In this document: piece by piece, positions 11,891 to 24,200 of the stretch
How the letters are laid out: each line of letters begins with the position of its first letter
Position numbering within the stretch: position 1 is the first letter of the stretch
Source of the DNA: Rugalucina vietnamica
Lineage: Eukaryota; Mollusca; Bivalvia; Lucinida; Lucinidae
Length of the DNA: 64,000 nucleotides
NCBI GenBank assembly: GCA_964017185.1
Contig: OZ024871.1
Location: 62,857,226 to 62,921,225 of the forward strand
Direction of reading: 5' to 3'
Position numbers and translations under genes: made by a program
Notes under the pieces: model-generated
The model's database searches: none
What the model was told of the DNA's origin: nothing
Seen by the model: only the letters and a program-made list of their open reading frames with translations

Positions 11891-13419
11891 GTGTTCATTC
11901 TTACAATCGTAAATAACAACCAAACATACTTATTTTCTTTATTTAGTGTCAAAAAGCACAAGAATAGAAACACAGAAGCGGAATGGACAAAATACTGAGA
12001 CACTATCGTACAGTTAACGTTAACAGTCAAGCTGAGTATATCTACACTGGGCTTTGCAAAATGGTCAAAAAGAAATGCGGCTCCAAAATGAAATGGGATC
12101 TTTCATAAAGACAGCATAGTTTTAATTTAAGATAAAATATAAAACTCTTTTGGAAGCAGTGAAAACATTCAAAGAGTCATATTCTGCAATGTCGGTTAAT
12201 TAACCCTCATCAGTCACCCTTGATAAACCGGTGACGTAAGCCAGATACAACTAGCTTTTGTAATTTACAGGTACAGTTAATATCACAACGCTGTTCAGTT
12301 GTGATCCACAAAGCTGTATCTTATATACGGGTAAATGTTTATGAGCCTTTTGCGTGTGATTCAGGAGATTCACAATCTGCCGAACACAGTGGTTATTTGT
12401 TTGTTTCAGTTGTATCCTAGAAGCTTTGCATGGAGACACAAGCAGCCCAAAAGGGCGGGGGCCCATACTCCCAACCGGAGGTTATTCCCACCCGGAGGTT
12501 ATGGAATAATTAAGCTTCGACTGTTATAGAAAGGGTATTTTATCATTTGTTTTAATCTTCTCACTTGGTTTGAAATTCTGAGACTGTATAATTCATGTAA
12601 CAGTAACTCTAGACTGTTTTGCTAGCTTTAGTCTTGTATTATTTTTTGTATATTTAGCGCCAATGAAAAGTTACCAGTAAAGCAGGTTCAATGAACACCT
12701 GATATTATTTGGCTCATTCTGAACAGACAACTGCCGATACTTCAGCATTCATTTTTATGACTTAGCGTGTCATCCACCAATGCTATTGAAATCGGTGCTC
12801 ATCACAGCCGAATAGGTTACACGCATCCTGGACAAATGTCAGAAGCTTCCATTGAAATGTATAAAGAATTGCAAAGTGTACTACATGTACCTGAAAGAGG
12901 TCCTCTATTCCACCAGCCGATAGCAAAGTTTAAATAAGTTTGATGGCGTTTTCACAGAATGATGATATAAAGGCACAAGAAGTCATGACGACTTATGGCC
13001 TTCTAGTTCCCAAAATTTCGAAAATCACAAGTAACTCATACATCACGTGCACCATATATTTCCAAGGATAGTGGAAATGTTTCATGGAAATAATCGATTT
13101 GCCGTTGAAAAGAATCTTGAATGGAAGCTAAACTTTTGTAAGAAATTATACATGTATACGGTGTGCGCATCCGAGGACAATGCGGAAATGAGGACATCAA
13201 TGTATATGTATTTTTTTAAAACAGCGAAATTTTAGCGGTGGTAACTTTTCATTAACGCTGAGTATATTTTCGAAATGAATCATTGATCATCGCATACAAT
13301 AATAAATTATAACAAGTAAGTTTAGCTTGCGACAAAGGGAAAGGGAAATGAGAAAATGAATTTTAATTGAATATAGTGTTGTTGTTTTTTTTGTTGTTTT
13401 TTTTTTTTTTTTTGTTTTT

Positions 13420-13459
<40 letters not shown>

Positions 13460-13504
13460 CGTGGTTGTTTCCTAGCTCGATGATCGGTGTTTAGTCGTTA
13501 GTCG
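11891..13504 (-). other. 3' flank and likely 3' UTR of the EF-hand gene, copy 1
   Basis: Conserved with 59637-62563 after removing the retroelement inserted in the second copy. There is no coding frame. A minus-strand AATAAA-type signal lies at about 11937 and is shared by the duplicate near 59675. Whether the transcript reaches that far is unknown. The 13386-13459 part is a poly-T tract. Confidence 0.45.
13386..13459. repeat. Interrupted poly-T tract
   Basis: About 74 bases of almost pure T. The same position in the duplicate (near 62510) has only about ten T, so the tract expanded after the duplication. Confidence 0.95.
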
Positions 13505-13563
13505 TTACTCGTCATCGTGCATTGGTTCAATGATTGGTGTTTTCTGAACTTTCACTTCATAAC
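13505..13563 (-). CDS. Secreted EF-hand protein, exon 5 (C-terminus)
   Basis: Follows a clean minus-strand acceptor (TTTACAG) and completes the Ser codon split with exon 4. It encodes the short tail YEVKVQKTPIIEPMHDDE and a TAA stop, residues 172-190 of the predicted protein. The tail has no known domain and ends in acidic residues. The same exon, with the same length, splice phase and stop position, is at 62564-62622. Codons differ, but only a few residues do (Q to E, M to I, H to Q), which argues that both copies have been under protein-level selection. Confidence 0.88.
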
Positions 13564-13590
13564 CTGTAAATACAAAGAATGTTTACAAAC

Positions 13591-13898
13591 ATGTACGAGG
13601 GTTGCCCCAAAAGTTCCATTACACTCACTGTTTTGCCATAATAACAGCAAATCAGATATTACAACAAATATGGCCATCAAGTACTATATCTTAGGGCTTT
13701 TGGGGTAAATTTTCGTTCGACTGCTTGCATCTGTTAAAATCCAGTGGGTTTTGAACACTTGTGCCCCTACTGCAGCGGAGCAGGTCTGATGACGTTGCCG
13801 TTAATTGTGATTTTTTTCTTCATTTTTTTGCAGTTTGGATAAATATGCTACATACAAGAAATCTATTTTAAAATTATATTTATATTTAGCATAATATA
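13591..13898. mobile_element. Insertion in intron 4 of copy 1 (transposon end)
   Basis: The duplicate reads directly from AAACATG into TATAATCAAAGTG, whereas copy 1 has about 310 extra bases here. They begin with TACGAGGGTTGCCCCAAAAG, a start typical of mariner-type ends. No matching inverted end was seen on the right, so this is probably a truncated element. Confidence 0.6.
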
Positions 13899-14275
13899 AT
13901 CAAAGTGTAACACTCATTGATGGAAAAACAACAACAAGAACAAAGCAACAAATTAATCATATGCAGAAATAAATGATAAAGTGATACTGTAATGTATGCT
14001 GTAATGTTTCCGTACTGCCTCCATTAATTTGTCACATTTGGATCTATATAAAACCAAAATATTCAATAAATATATGTACATGTATTGAACTGCGCATGGT
14101 TCGCTCAAGGTTTGTTGCAGTTATTTTATAGCACATGCAATCTATTCAAACCACAAATGTGCTAAAAGGACAACATTTTTACTTCAAAAAATTGTCGATT
14201 CGTCTGATGTTTGCAATGAATATCGTTATAATGTAAACTGCTAGATAGAAAAACTGACTTAACAACATTACATAC

Positions 14276-14329
14276 TTCCAAAGCCCCAAGGTGCAGTGAA
14301 AAACTCCTCCTCGTTAAGGTAACCATCAT
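14276..14329 (-). CDS. Secreted EF-hand protein, exon 4 (second EF-hand loop, C-terminal half)
   Basis: This 54-nt exon lies between a TTTGTTTAG acceptor and a GTATGTAATG donor. With one base carried from exon 3 it encodes DDGYLNEEEFFTAPWGFG. Joined to the ...EADED end of exon 3 it completes a canonical 12-residue calcium loop, D-E-D-D-D-G-Y-L-N-E-E-E (residues 151-162), with acidic residues at positions 1, 3, 5 and 12 and Gly at 6. Neither exon holds a full loop alone, so the fit is strong evidence that they are spliced together across a ~15.8-kb intron. A paralogous exon of identical length is at 63877-63930. Confidence 0.9.
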
Positions 14330-14410
14330 CTAAACAAAGAAACAATCAATGATACATCTTTTTAATCAATATCAATTCATACAACGATAAACTCACTTCA
14401 ATCTGATCAT

Positions 14411-14550
14411 CGATGCATAAATGAAATCAAGCTTTCTGACAATAACTTTCTGACAACAAGCTTTCTGACGATAACAATCAAGAGAGACAACTGCAACTGG
14501 CATATATACGACTGCTGTTATAAAACCCGGTATTACCGGTAAATACGGCG
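14411..14550. repeat. Left outer inverted repeat bracketing the satellite block
   Basis: Near-perfect reverse complement of 29462-29600. It contains three copies of the short word CTTTCTGAC and ends at the inner edge with CCCGGTATTACCGGTAAATA, in which CCGGTATTACCGG is a near palindrome. The open frames seen in both arms simply reflect this shared DNA. Confidence 0.9.
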
Positions 14551-14559
14551 AATGCAGTA

Positions 14560-14855
14560 AAAAGGTACAAGTAGGCATTGATCAGGAAATGGTGCAATCA
14601 GATGGAATTCCCACTCCATAAACCGAGGGGTGGAAAAAAATTAAAATGACACTTAGGTACTTATACCAAGAAAACATATGGTAAGCCGAGTGAGCAGCTC
14701 GTCCCCAATAGGCGGCCGCTCAGTTACCCGAACTGAACTAGAAATATGAAAATGTACAAACAGCACAAAATCTCGACTCCAAAACACAAAACAATTGGAA
14801 CCACAACAGAAGTATCGCCTTGGAACGATCAGTAATATAAAATACTGGGGAGGGG
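14560..14855 (-). mobile_element. RT-element tail repeat, minus orientation
   Basis: Carries family landmarks in reverse: AAAAGGTACAAGTAGGCA, CACTCCATAAACCGAGG, AGTAAGCCG-type words, and AAGTATCGCCTTGGAACGAT. It sits between the left bracket and the first satellite unit. Confidence 0.8.
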
Positions 14856-15919
14856 CTTAAAGTCTGGTCATATGCAATGCGCAAATCTGGCCTATTAGGG
14901 ACTGTGACACCAGCTGTATACCATACATAGCTGGGGTATATACCTAGCAAACCATTTACCACCAAATGATTTGGGGGAGTAGAGACCGACAGTATCAAAC
15001 TAATCTTTGAAAATCACCACAATTTATAAAATTGACCTATTTTGCTGTAAAGTCTGGTCAATCTTAATGTCCGAACTGACCTTATTAGGGAATGTGACAC
15101 CAACTATATACCATACATAGCTAGTGTATATACCTAGCAAACCATTAACCACAAAATGATTTGGGGGAGTAGAGTCTGACAGTATCAAACTGATTTTTGA
15201 AAATCACCAAAATTTATAAAATTAACATATTTTTCTGTGATGTGTGGTCATATGCAATGTACAAATCTGACCTTATTAGGGAATGTGACAACAGTTGTTT
15301 ACAATACCTAGCTAGGTATATACTTGGCAAACCATTAACTACCAAATGCTTTGGGCGTGTAGAGGCTGACAGTATCAAACTGATATTTGAAAATTTCCAA
15401 AATTTATAAAATTGACATATTTTGCTGTAGTCATTTACAATTTCCAAATCTGACCTTACAAGGGAATGTGACACCAGCTGTATACCATACCTAACAAAGG
15501 TATATACCTAGCAAACCATTAACCACCAAATGATTTGGGGGAGTAGAGGCTGACAGTATCAAACTGATCTTTGAAAATGACCAAAATTTATAATATTTAC
15601 ATATTTTGCTGTGAAGTCTTGTCATTTTCAAAGTCCAATGGTGACATCATAAGGGAATGTGACACAAGCTGTATACCATACCTAGGTATGGTATATACCT
15701 TGCTACCCATTAATTACCAAATGATTTGGAGGAGTAGAGGCTGACAGTATCAAACTTATATTTAAAAATCACCAAAATTTATAAAATTCAAGTATTTTGC
15801 TGTAACGTTTGGTCATATGCAATGTCCAAATATTATCATATCAGGGAATGTGACACTAGCTGTATACCATACCTAGTAAAGGTGTATGCCTAGCAAATTA
15901 TTTACCACCAAATGATTTT

Positions 15920-16111
15920 TATCCAGTTTTACGTCCCTTTCAAGATTATTTCAGCTCATATGAGACGGACCAATCAGTAGGTGGGCGAAAATGGGAGAAC
16001 CCCGAGAAAAACCACCTGGCACACCCGCAATCAGAACTTGGCTTGTCTCACATGTGGCCAGTGCAGGGCTCGAAATGATCGAATGATTAAGAATGATTAA
16101 GAAACAGCGCT
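15920..16111 (-). mobile_element. tRNA-derived SINE inserted in the array
   Basis: Reverse orientation, with tail-side TTTTACGTCCCTTTCAAGAT and body words AACCACCTGGCACACCCGCA and GGCTTGTCTCACATGTGGCC. It is flanked by an 11-bp direct repeat, CAAATGATTTT (15909-15919 and 16112-16122), taken from the satellite unit itself. The tRNA-like head is truncated at 16111. Confidence 0.9.
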
Positions 16112-18206
16112 CAAATGATTTTGGGGAGTAGGGGCTGACTGTATCAAACTGATCTTTGAAATGACCAAAATTTATTGACATATTATGCTGTAAAATCTGG
16201 TCATATTCAATGTAAAAATCTGACTTTATTAGGGGATGTGACACCAAATAAATACCATACCTAGGTATTGCATATTACTAGCAAGTTATTAACCACCAAA
16301 CTATTTGGGGGAGCAGAGGTTGAGAGTATGAAACTGATCTTTGAAAATGACCAAAAGTTATGAAATTGATCAATTTTGCTGTTATGTCTGATCAGCTGCG
16401 ACATCAGCTGTATAACAATACTGGTATGTACCTAGCACCCCATTTATTACCGAATGATTTGGGGGAGTAGAGGCTTACAGTATCAAACTGTTCTTTGAAA
16501 ATGACCAACATTTATAAAATTTACCTATTTTGCTGTAAAGTCATCATAAGGGAATGTTACACCAGCCGTATACCATACCTAGCTAGGGTATGTACATAGC
16601 AACCCATGTGCCACCAATTAACTTGGGGGAGAAGAGGCTGACAGTATCAGACTGGTCTTTGAAAATGACCAAAAATTTATAAAATTGACCTTTTTTGCTG
16701 TAAAGTCTTATCACATGAAATGTCCTAATCTGACCTTAGTAGGGAATGTGACACCAGCTGTATACCATACCTAGCTAGGGTATATATCTAGCAAACTATT
16801 AACCATCGACTGATTTGGGGGAGTAGAGGCTGACAGTTTCAAAATAATCTTTGAAAATGACCAAAACTTATAAACTGACCATTTTATTTTCAATGTCCAA
16901 TGGTGACATCATAAGGGAATGTGACACAAGCTGTATACCATACCTAGCTAGTGTATATACCTAGCAAACCATTTACCACCAAAGAACTTGGGGCGTAGAG
17001 GCTGACAGTATCAAACTGATCTTTGAAAATGACCAACATTTATGACATTAACCTATTTCGTTGTTATGACTGGTCACATGCAATGTCCAAACCAGACCTT
17101 ATTACGAAATGTGACACCAGCTGTAACCATACATAGCTAGGGTATATACCTAACAAACCAATTACCTCCAGACTTGTTTGGAGAGTAGAGGCTGACAGTA
17201 TGAAACTGGTCTTTGAAAATGACCAAAATTTATAAAACAGACCTATTTGCTTAAAATTCTGGTCATATACAGTGTCTTAATCTGACCTTATTAGGGAATG
17301 TGACACCAGCTATATACCATACCTGGCTAGGGTATATACCTAGCAAATCATTGACTATCAAATGAGTACAGGCTGATAGTATCCAACTTATCTTTGAATA
17401 TTTATAAAATTGACCTATTTTGCAATAAAGTGTTGTCAATTTCAGTGTCCGATGGTGACATCAAAAGGGAATGTGACACAATCTGTATACCGTACATAGC
17501 TAGGGTACATACCTAACAAACCATTAACCACCTAATAACTTTGGGGAGTAGGGACTGACAGTATCAAACTGATCTTTGAAAATGATCAAAAATTATGAAA
17601 TTGATCTATTTTGCTGTTATGTATGGTCACATGCAATGTCCAAACCTGACCTTATTAGGGAATGTGACACCAGCTGTATACCATACATAGCTAGGATATA
17701 TACCTAGCAAAACAATTATCACCAAATATTTGGAGGAGTAGAGGCTGACAGAATCAATCTGGTCTTTGAAAATTACCAAAGTTTATAAAATTGACCTATT
17801 TTGCTGTAAAGTCTGGTCATATGCAAAAACTGATTTTTAAAAGTGTCCAAAATATGTAAAAATTGCATATTTTGCTGTTATGTCCGGTCATATGCAATGT
17901 CCAAACATGACCTTATTAGGGAATGTGACACCAGCCCTATACTATACCTAGCTAGGGTATAAACCCAGCAAACCAATATTTACCAAATGATTTGGGGGAG
18001 TAGAGGCTGACAGTATCAAACTGATCTTTGAAAATTATCAAAATATATTTGCAATGACCAAATCTGACCTTACAAGGGAATGTGAGACCATCTGTATACC
18101 ATACATAGCTGGGGTATATACATAGCAAACCATTAACCATCAAATGATTTGGGGGAGTAGAGGCTGACAGTATCAGACTGATCTTTGAAAATCACCAAAA
18201 TATATA

Positions 18207-19250
18207 CACTGAAAAAAAGTTATAAGAGGCCACCTCATATTTTGTCTTCTAGTTCAGAAAGTAAAATACGATCAATTAAAATTCATGATCATATGAATAA
18301 ACCAATGTCTAACAGTGGCTCTGTGAGTTTCTGCATTCCAAAATGCGTGATACTTCTCACACAGACGAAGCATGTGTAAAGGTACCCTATTTCAAAAAGT
18401 CACACTTTATTAACATCAAATTAAATGTCATATTATGACGTTGTGTTTTTACATTTTAATTTATTTGAAAGTGCTACTGACTGCCATGATGCAAGATAAA
18501 ATTAAGTCAAAAGTGTTGCTGCAATAAGAATCTTCGTTTCTGTTTTGCACATGCAAGAAGACAACAACCTGAATAACAGGAATTCAGCTTTTGTATGCAA
18601 TTTGCATACCAACTTTGTTCTTCTCCAGTTGCGTTATTATCAGCAGCACGGCATTGAAATTTTCAGCAATTATTTAGGTCAAATACTAGACTCTGATAAA
18701 CTTTGAAAATTAAAAAAATCGTCCACAAATTTTGTTATTTTGTTCGTTAAAAATTGGCATTGAAACCGGAAGTGTGCGGCAGCCTTGACATGTTGGTCCT
18801 CGAAAATGGTCAAAAACAGTTCAGTCGAATTATATCTCTCATTTCCAGGCCTCATCAAGTGAATTTAACAGGGGTCAACATGTTTAAGAGGCACATTTAT
18901 GAATTTTTCAAAAAATCTCAAAATTGGCGATTTTTAAAAATGTATAAAAATTCTACCAGTAGAGAAAATTCGAATGTTTGATGTTTTTCCGAGCCGTAAC
19001 GACCCCTTTGATGACACCCGTTCCTAATTTCAATAAATGGTGTGCTGTATCCAATTTTTTATTTAAAAACATTGATTTTTGCATTTTTACTCCAAAAACG
19101 CCTTTAGTAAAAGAAAATTATTTCTTAACACTTTGGAACTTTACTTACTTGAAAGACACGCCTTTTGGCAAAAAAATGTGCAATTTTGAACTTGGCTTAG
19201 AAACAAAAAATGAGTTTGAAAAGTGGCCTCTTTATAACTTTGTTTCAGTG
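18207..19250. mobile_element. TA-flanked 1,044-bp transposon inserted in the array
   Basis: Inverted ends begin CACTGAAAMAAAGTTATAA and continue GAGGCCAC. TA lies on both sides (18205-18206 and 19251-19252), and a satellite unit resumes exactly afterwards. The interior is not satellite and has no recognisable transposase. Confidence 0.88.
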
Positions 19251-21222
19251 TACAATTTACATATTTTGCTGTAAAGTATGGTCATATGCAATGTGTATAT
19301 CTGATCCTATTAAGGAATGTGACACCAGTTGTATACCATACCTAGCTAGGCTATATACTTGGCAAACCATTGACCACCAAATGATTTGGGGGAGTACAGG
19401 CTGACAGTATCAAACTGATCTTTGAAAATAACGAAATTTATGAAATTTACATATATTGCTGTAGTCTGGGCATTTGCAATGTCCAAATCTGACTTTACAA
19501 GGGAATGTGACACCAGCTGTATACCATACCTAGCAAAGGTGTGCACCTAGCAAACCATTAACTACCAAATGATTTGGGGGAGTAGATAATGACAGTATCA
19601 AACTGATCTTTGAAAGTGACCAAAAATTATAAAATTGACCTGTTTGGCCGAAAGTCTGGTCATTTTCAAAGTCCAATGGTGACATCATAAGGGAATGTGA
19701 CCCATACCTAGGTATGGTATATATACCTAGCAAGCCATTAGCCACCACATGATTTGGAGGAGTAGAGGCTGACAGTATCAAACGTATATTTAAATATCAC
19801 CAAAATTCATAAAACTTAACTAATTTGCTGTAAGGTCTGGTCATATGCAATGTTCAATTCTGATCATATATACGGAATGTGACACTAGCTGTATACCATA
19901 TCTAGCAAAGATGTATGCCTAGCAAATCATTAACCACCAAATGATTTGGGGGAGTAGAGGCTGACAGTATCAAACTGATCTTTGAAATGACGATTATCTA
20001 TTGACCTATTTGGCTGTAAAATCTGGTCATTTGCAATGTAAAAATCTGATCTTATTAGGGGAAGTGAAACCAACTAAATACCATACCTAGCTATGTCATA
20101 TTACTAGCAAGCTATTAACCACCAAACTAATAGGGGAAGGAGAGGCTAACAGTATGAAACTGATCTTTGAAAATGACCAAAACTTATGAAATTGATCAAT
20201 TCTGCTGTAGTATGGTCATGATCAATGTCCAATGGTGACATCATAAGGGAATGAGACACCAGCTGTATACCATACTTAGCTAGTGTATATACCTAGCAAA
20301 CCATTAACCACCAAATAACTTTGGGGAGGAGAGGCTGACAGTATGAAACTTGTCTTTGAAAATGACCAACATTTATAAAATTGATTCATTTTGCTCAAAA
20401 GCTGGTCATATGCAATGTCCAAATCTGATCATATTATGGAATGTGACACCAGTAGTATCCCATATCTAGCAAGTGTGTATACCTAGCAAACCATTAACCA
20501 CCAAATGATTTGGGGGAGTAGAGGCTTAAAAATTTATAAAATTGACCTATTTTACTGTAAAGTCTGGTCATTTTCAATATCCAATGGTGACATCATAAGG
20601 GAATGTGACACAATCTGTATACCATATCTAGCTAGGTTATATACCTAGCAAACCATTTACTACCAAATAACTTGGAGGAGTAGAGGCTGACAGTATCAAA
20701 CTGATCTTTGAAAATGATCAAAATTTATGAAATTGATCTATTTTGCGGTTATGTCTGGTCACAAGTAATGTCCAAATCCTGACCTTATAAGTCAATGTGA
20801 CACCAGCTGAATACCATACATAGCTAGGGTATATATCTAGCAAAACAATTACCACCAAACTATTAGGGGGAGTAGAGGCTGACAGTATGAAACTGGTCTT
20901 TGAAAATGACCAAAATTTATAAAAATGACTGACCAAAATTTATAAAATTGACGTATTTTGCTGTTAAGTCTGGTCAGATGCATTATCCAAATCTGACCTT
21001 ATTAGGGAATATGACACAAGCTGTATACCATACTTAGCTAGGGTATATGTCTAGCAAACCATTAACCATCAAATGCTTTGGGGGAATAGAGGCTGATTAT
21101 ATCGAACTTATCTTTGAAAATTTTTAAAATTGACTTTCTGGTCACAAACAGATGTCCAAATTGACCTTACAAGTGAATGTGACACCAGCTGTATACCACA
21201 CCTTGCTAGGATATATACTTAG

Positions 21223-24200
21223 TTAATGATTTTCTAGGTGTATACCTTAGCTAGGTATGGTATATAACTGGTGTCACATTCCCTAATAAGGTCAGATTTG
21301 AACATTGCATATGACCAGACTTTATAGCAAATTTATAATAGATCAATTTTATCAATTTTGAGTATTTTCAAAGACCAGCTTCATATTGTCAGCCTGTACT
21401 CCCCCAAATCATTTGATGGTTAATAATTGCTAAGTATGTACCCTAGCTAGGCATGGTATACAGTTGGTGTCACATTCCCTAATAAAATCAGGTTTGGACA
21501 TTGCATGTGACCAGACATTACAGCAAAAGAGGTCAATTTTAAAAATTTTGGTCATTTGTAAAGACCAGTTTCATATTGTCAGCCTCTACTCCCCCAAATT
21601 AGATTGGTGGTTACTGGTTTGCTAGGTATATACCCTAGCTAGGTATGGTATATAGCTGGGGTCACATTCCCTAATAAGGTCAGATTTTGACATTGCATAT
21701 GACCAGACTTTACAGCAAAATAGGCCATTTTTTCAATTGTTGTCATTTTCAAAGACCAGTTTCATATTGTCAGCCTCTACTCCCCAAATTAGATTGGTGG
21801 TTACTGGTTTGCTAGGTATATACCCTAGCTAGGTATGGTATATAGCTGCTGTCACATTCTCAAATAAGGTCAGGTTTGGACATTGCATTTGACCAATCAT
21901 AACAGCAAAATAGGTTAATTTTATAAATTTTGGTCATTTTCAAAGATCAGTTTGATACTGTCAGCCACTACTCCGCCAAGTTATTTGATAGTTAATAATT
22001 TGCTAGAGATATACACTAGCTAGATATGGTATATAGCTGGTGTCATATTCCCTTATGATGTCAAAATTGGACATTGAAAATGACCAGACTGTACAGCTGT
22101 ATAGCAAAATAGGTCAATTTTGTCCTCTTTAAAAGACCAGTTTGATACTGTCAGCTTCTACTCCCCAAAAACATTTGATGGTTATTGTTTTGCTAGGTAT
22201 ATACCCTCGCTATGTATCATATTCGGCTGGTGTCACATTCCCTAATAAGGTCAGTTTTGGACATCGCATGTGACCAGACATAACAGCAAAATAGGTAAAT
22301 TTTATAAATTGTTGGTCATTTTCAAATATTAGTTTGAAACTTTCAGCCTCTACTCCCCCAAATCATTCGATGGTTACTGGTTTGCTAGGTATGTACCCTA
22401 GCCAGGTATGGTATACAGCTGGTGTCACATTGCCTAATAAGGTCAGGTTTGGACATTGCATGTGACAAGACATAACAGCAGAATAGGTCAATTTTATAAA
22501 TTTTGGTCATATTCAAAGATCAGTTTGATACTGTCAGCCTCTATTCCCTCAAGTTATTTTGTAGTAAATGGTTTGCTATCTATATACTGTAGCTAGGTAT
22601 GGTATACAGCTGGTGTCACATTCCCTAGTAAGGTCGGGTTCGGACATTGCATGTGACAAGTCATAACAGTAAAATAGGCCAATTTTATATTTTTTTTTAT
22701 TCAAAGATCAGTTTGATACTGTCAGCCTCTACTCCCCTAAGTTATTTGGTGGTAAATGGTTTGCTAGGTATATACTCTAGCTAGGTATGGTATATAGCTG
22801 GTGTCACATTCCCTAGTAAGATCAGGTTTGGAAATTGCATGTGACAAGTCATAACAGCAAAATAGGCCATTTTTTGTAAATTTTGGTCATTTTCAAAGAT
22901 CAGTTTGGTACTGTCAGCCTCTACTTCCCCAAATAAATTGGCTATTATTTTGCTAAGTATATACCGTAGCTGGGTATGGTATACAGCTGGTGTCACATTC
23001 CCTAATAAAGTCAGGTTTGAACATTGCATTTGACCAGATATTACAGCAAAATAGGTCAATTTTATAATTTTTTGTCATTTTCAAAGATAAGTTCGATAAT
23101 ATCAGCCTCTACTCCCACAATTCATTTGGTGGTTAATGGTTTGCTAGGTATATACCGTAGCTAGGTATGGTATATATCTTGTGTCACATTGCCTAATAAG
23201 GTCAGATAAGGACTTTGCATATGACCAGACTTTACAACAAATTAGGTCAATATTATAAATTTTAGTCATTTTGAAACTCCCGTTTCATACTGTCAGCCTC
23301 TACTCCCCCGAATCGTTCGATGATTAATGGTTTGCTAGGTATATGCCCTAGCTAGATATGGTATAAAGCTGGTGTCACATTCCCTAATAAGGGCAGGTTT
23401 GGACATTGCATGTGACAAGTCATAACAGCAAAACATGCCAATTTTATAAATGTTGGCCATTTTCAAAGACTTGTTTGAAACATTCAGCCTCTACTCCACT
23501 AAGTTGTTTTGCTAGGTATATACCTTAGCTAGGTATGGTATATATCTGGTGTCAGATTGCCTAATGATGTCAGATTAGGACATTGCGAATGACCAGACTT
23601 TACAACAAAATAGGTCAATTTTATAAATTTTGGTCATTTTGAAACAACCGTTTCATATTGTCAGCATCTACACCACCCCCCTCCCCAAATCGTTTGATAA
23701 TTAATGGTTTGCTAGATATATACCCTAGCTAGGTATGATATAAAGCTGGTGCCACATTCCCTAATAAGGGCAGGTTTGGACATTGCATGTGACCAGACAT
23801 AACAGCAAAATATGTCAATTTTATAAGTTTAGTCATTTTCAAAGATCGGTTTGATACTGTCAGACTCTACTCCCCCAAATCATTTGGTGGTTAATGGTTT
23901 GCTAGGTATATACCCTAGCTAGTAATGGTATACAATTGGTGTCACATTCCTTAATAAGGCGAGATTTTGACATTAAAAATGACCAGACTTTACAGCAAAA
24001 TAGGTCAATTTTATAAATTTTGGTCATTTTCAAAGATCAGTTTGATACTGTCAGCCTCTACTCCCCCAAGTTATGTGGTGGTTAATGATTTGCTAAATAT
24101 ACCCCCTAGCTAGGTGTGGTATATAGCTGGTGTCACATTGCCTTATGATGTCAGAATTGGACATTGAAAATGACCAGATCATATAGCAAAAGGTGTCAAT

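Larger units (their letters stand above)
6310..14350. repeat. Segmental duplication, copy 1
   Basis: Matches 55915-64000 in the same orientation as a chain of collinear blocks. About 6316-6400 pairs with 55920-56145, 7095-7320 with 56215-56460, 9365-9670 with 56460-56690, 11890-12690 with 59637-60447, and 12690-14330 with 61857-63950. The blocks are separated by insertions private to one copy. The last block contains the two 3' exons of the EF-hand gene, so the duplication is what produced the gene pair. Confidence 0.85.
14856..21222 (+). repeat. ~190-bp satellite array, left arm (forward orientation)
   Basis: About 27 units of roughly 190 bp. A consensus unit contains TGACAGTATCAAACTGATCT, TTGAAAATGACCAAAATTTA, TTTTGCTGTAAAGTCTGGTC, TATTAGGGAATGTGACACCA, GCTGTATACCATACCTAGCT and AAATGATTTGGGGGAGTAG. 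The segment around CTAGCTAG is a dyad (TATACC...CTAGCTAG...GGTATA). Units here are more diverged from each other than in much of the right arm. Two insertions interrupt the arm. There are no spacers and no coding capacity. Confidence 0.97.

Noticed and set aside
18978-19274. 98-residue frame in the array
   Set aside because: Lies inside the TA-flanked transposon and runs out into the satellite. Composition is Phe/Asn/Lys-rich and no domain is recognisable.
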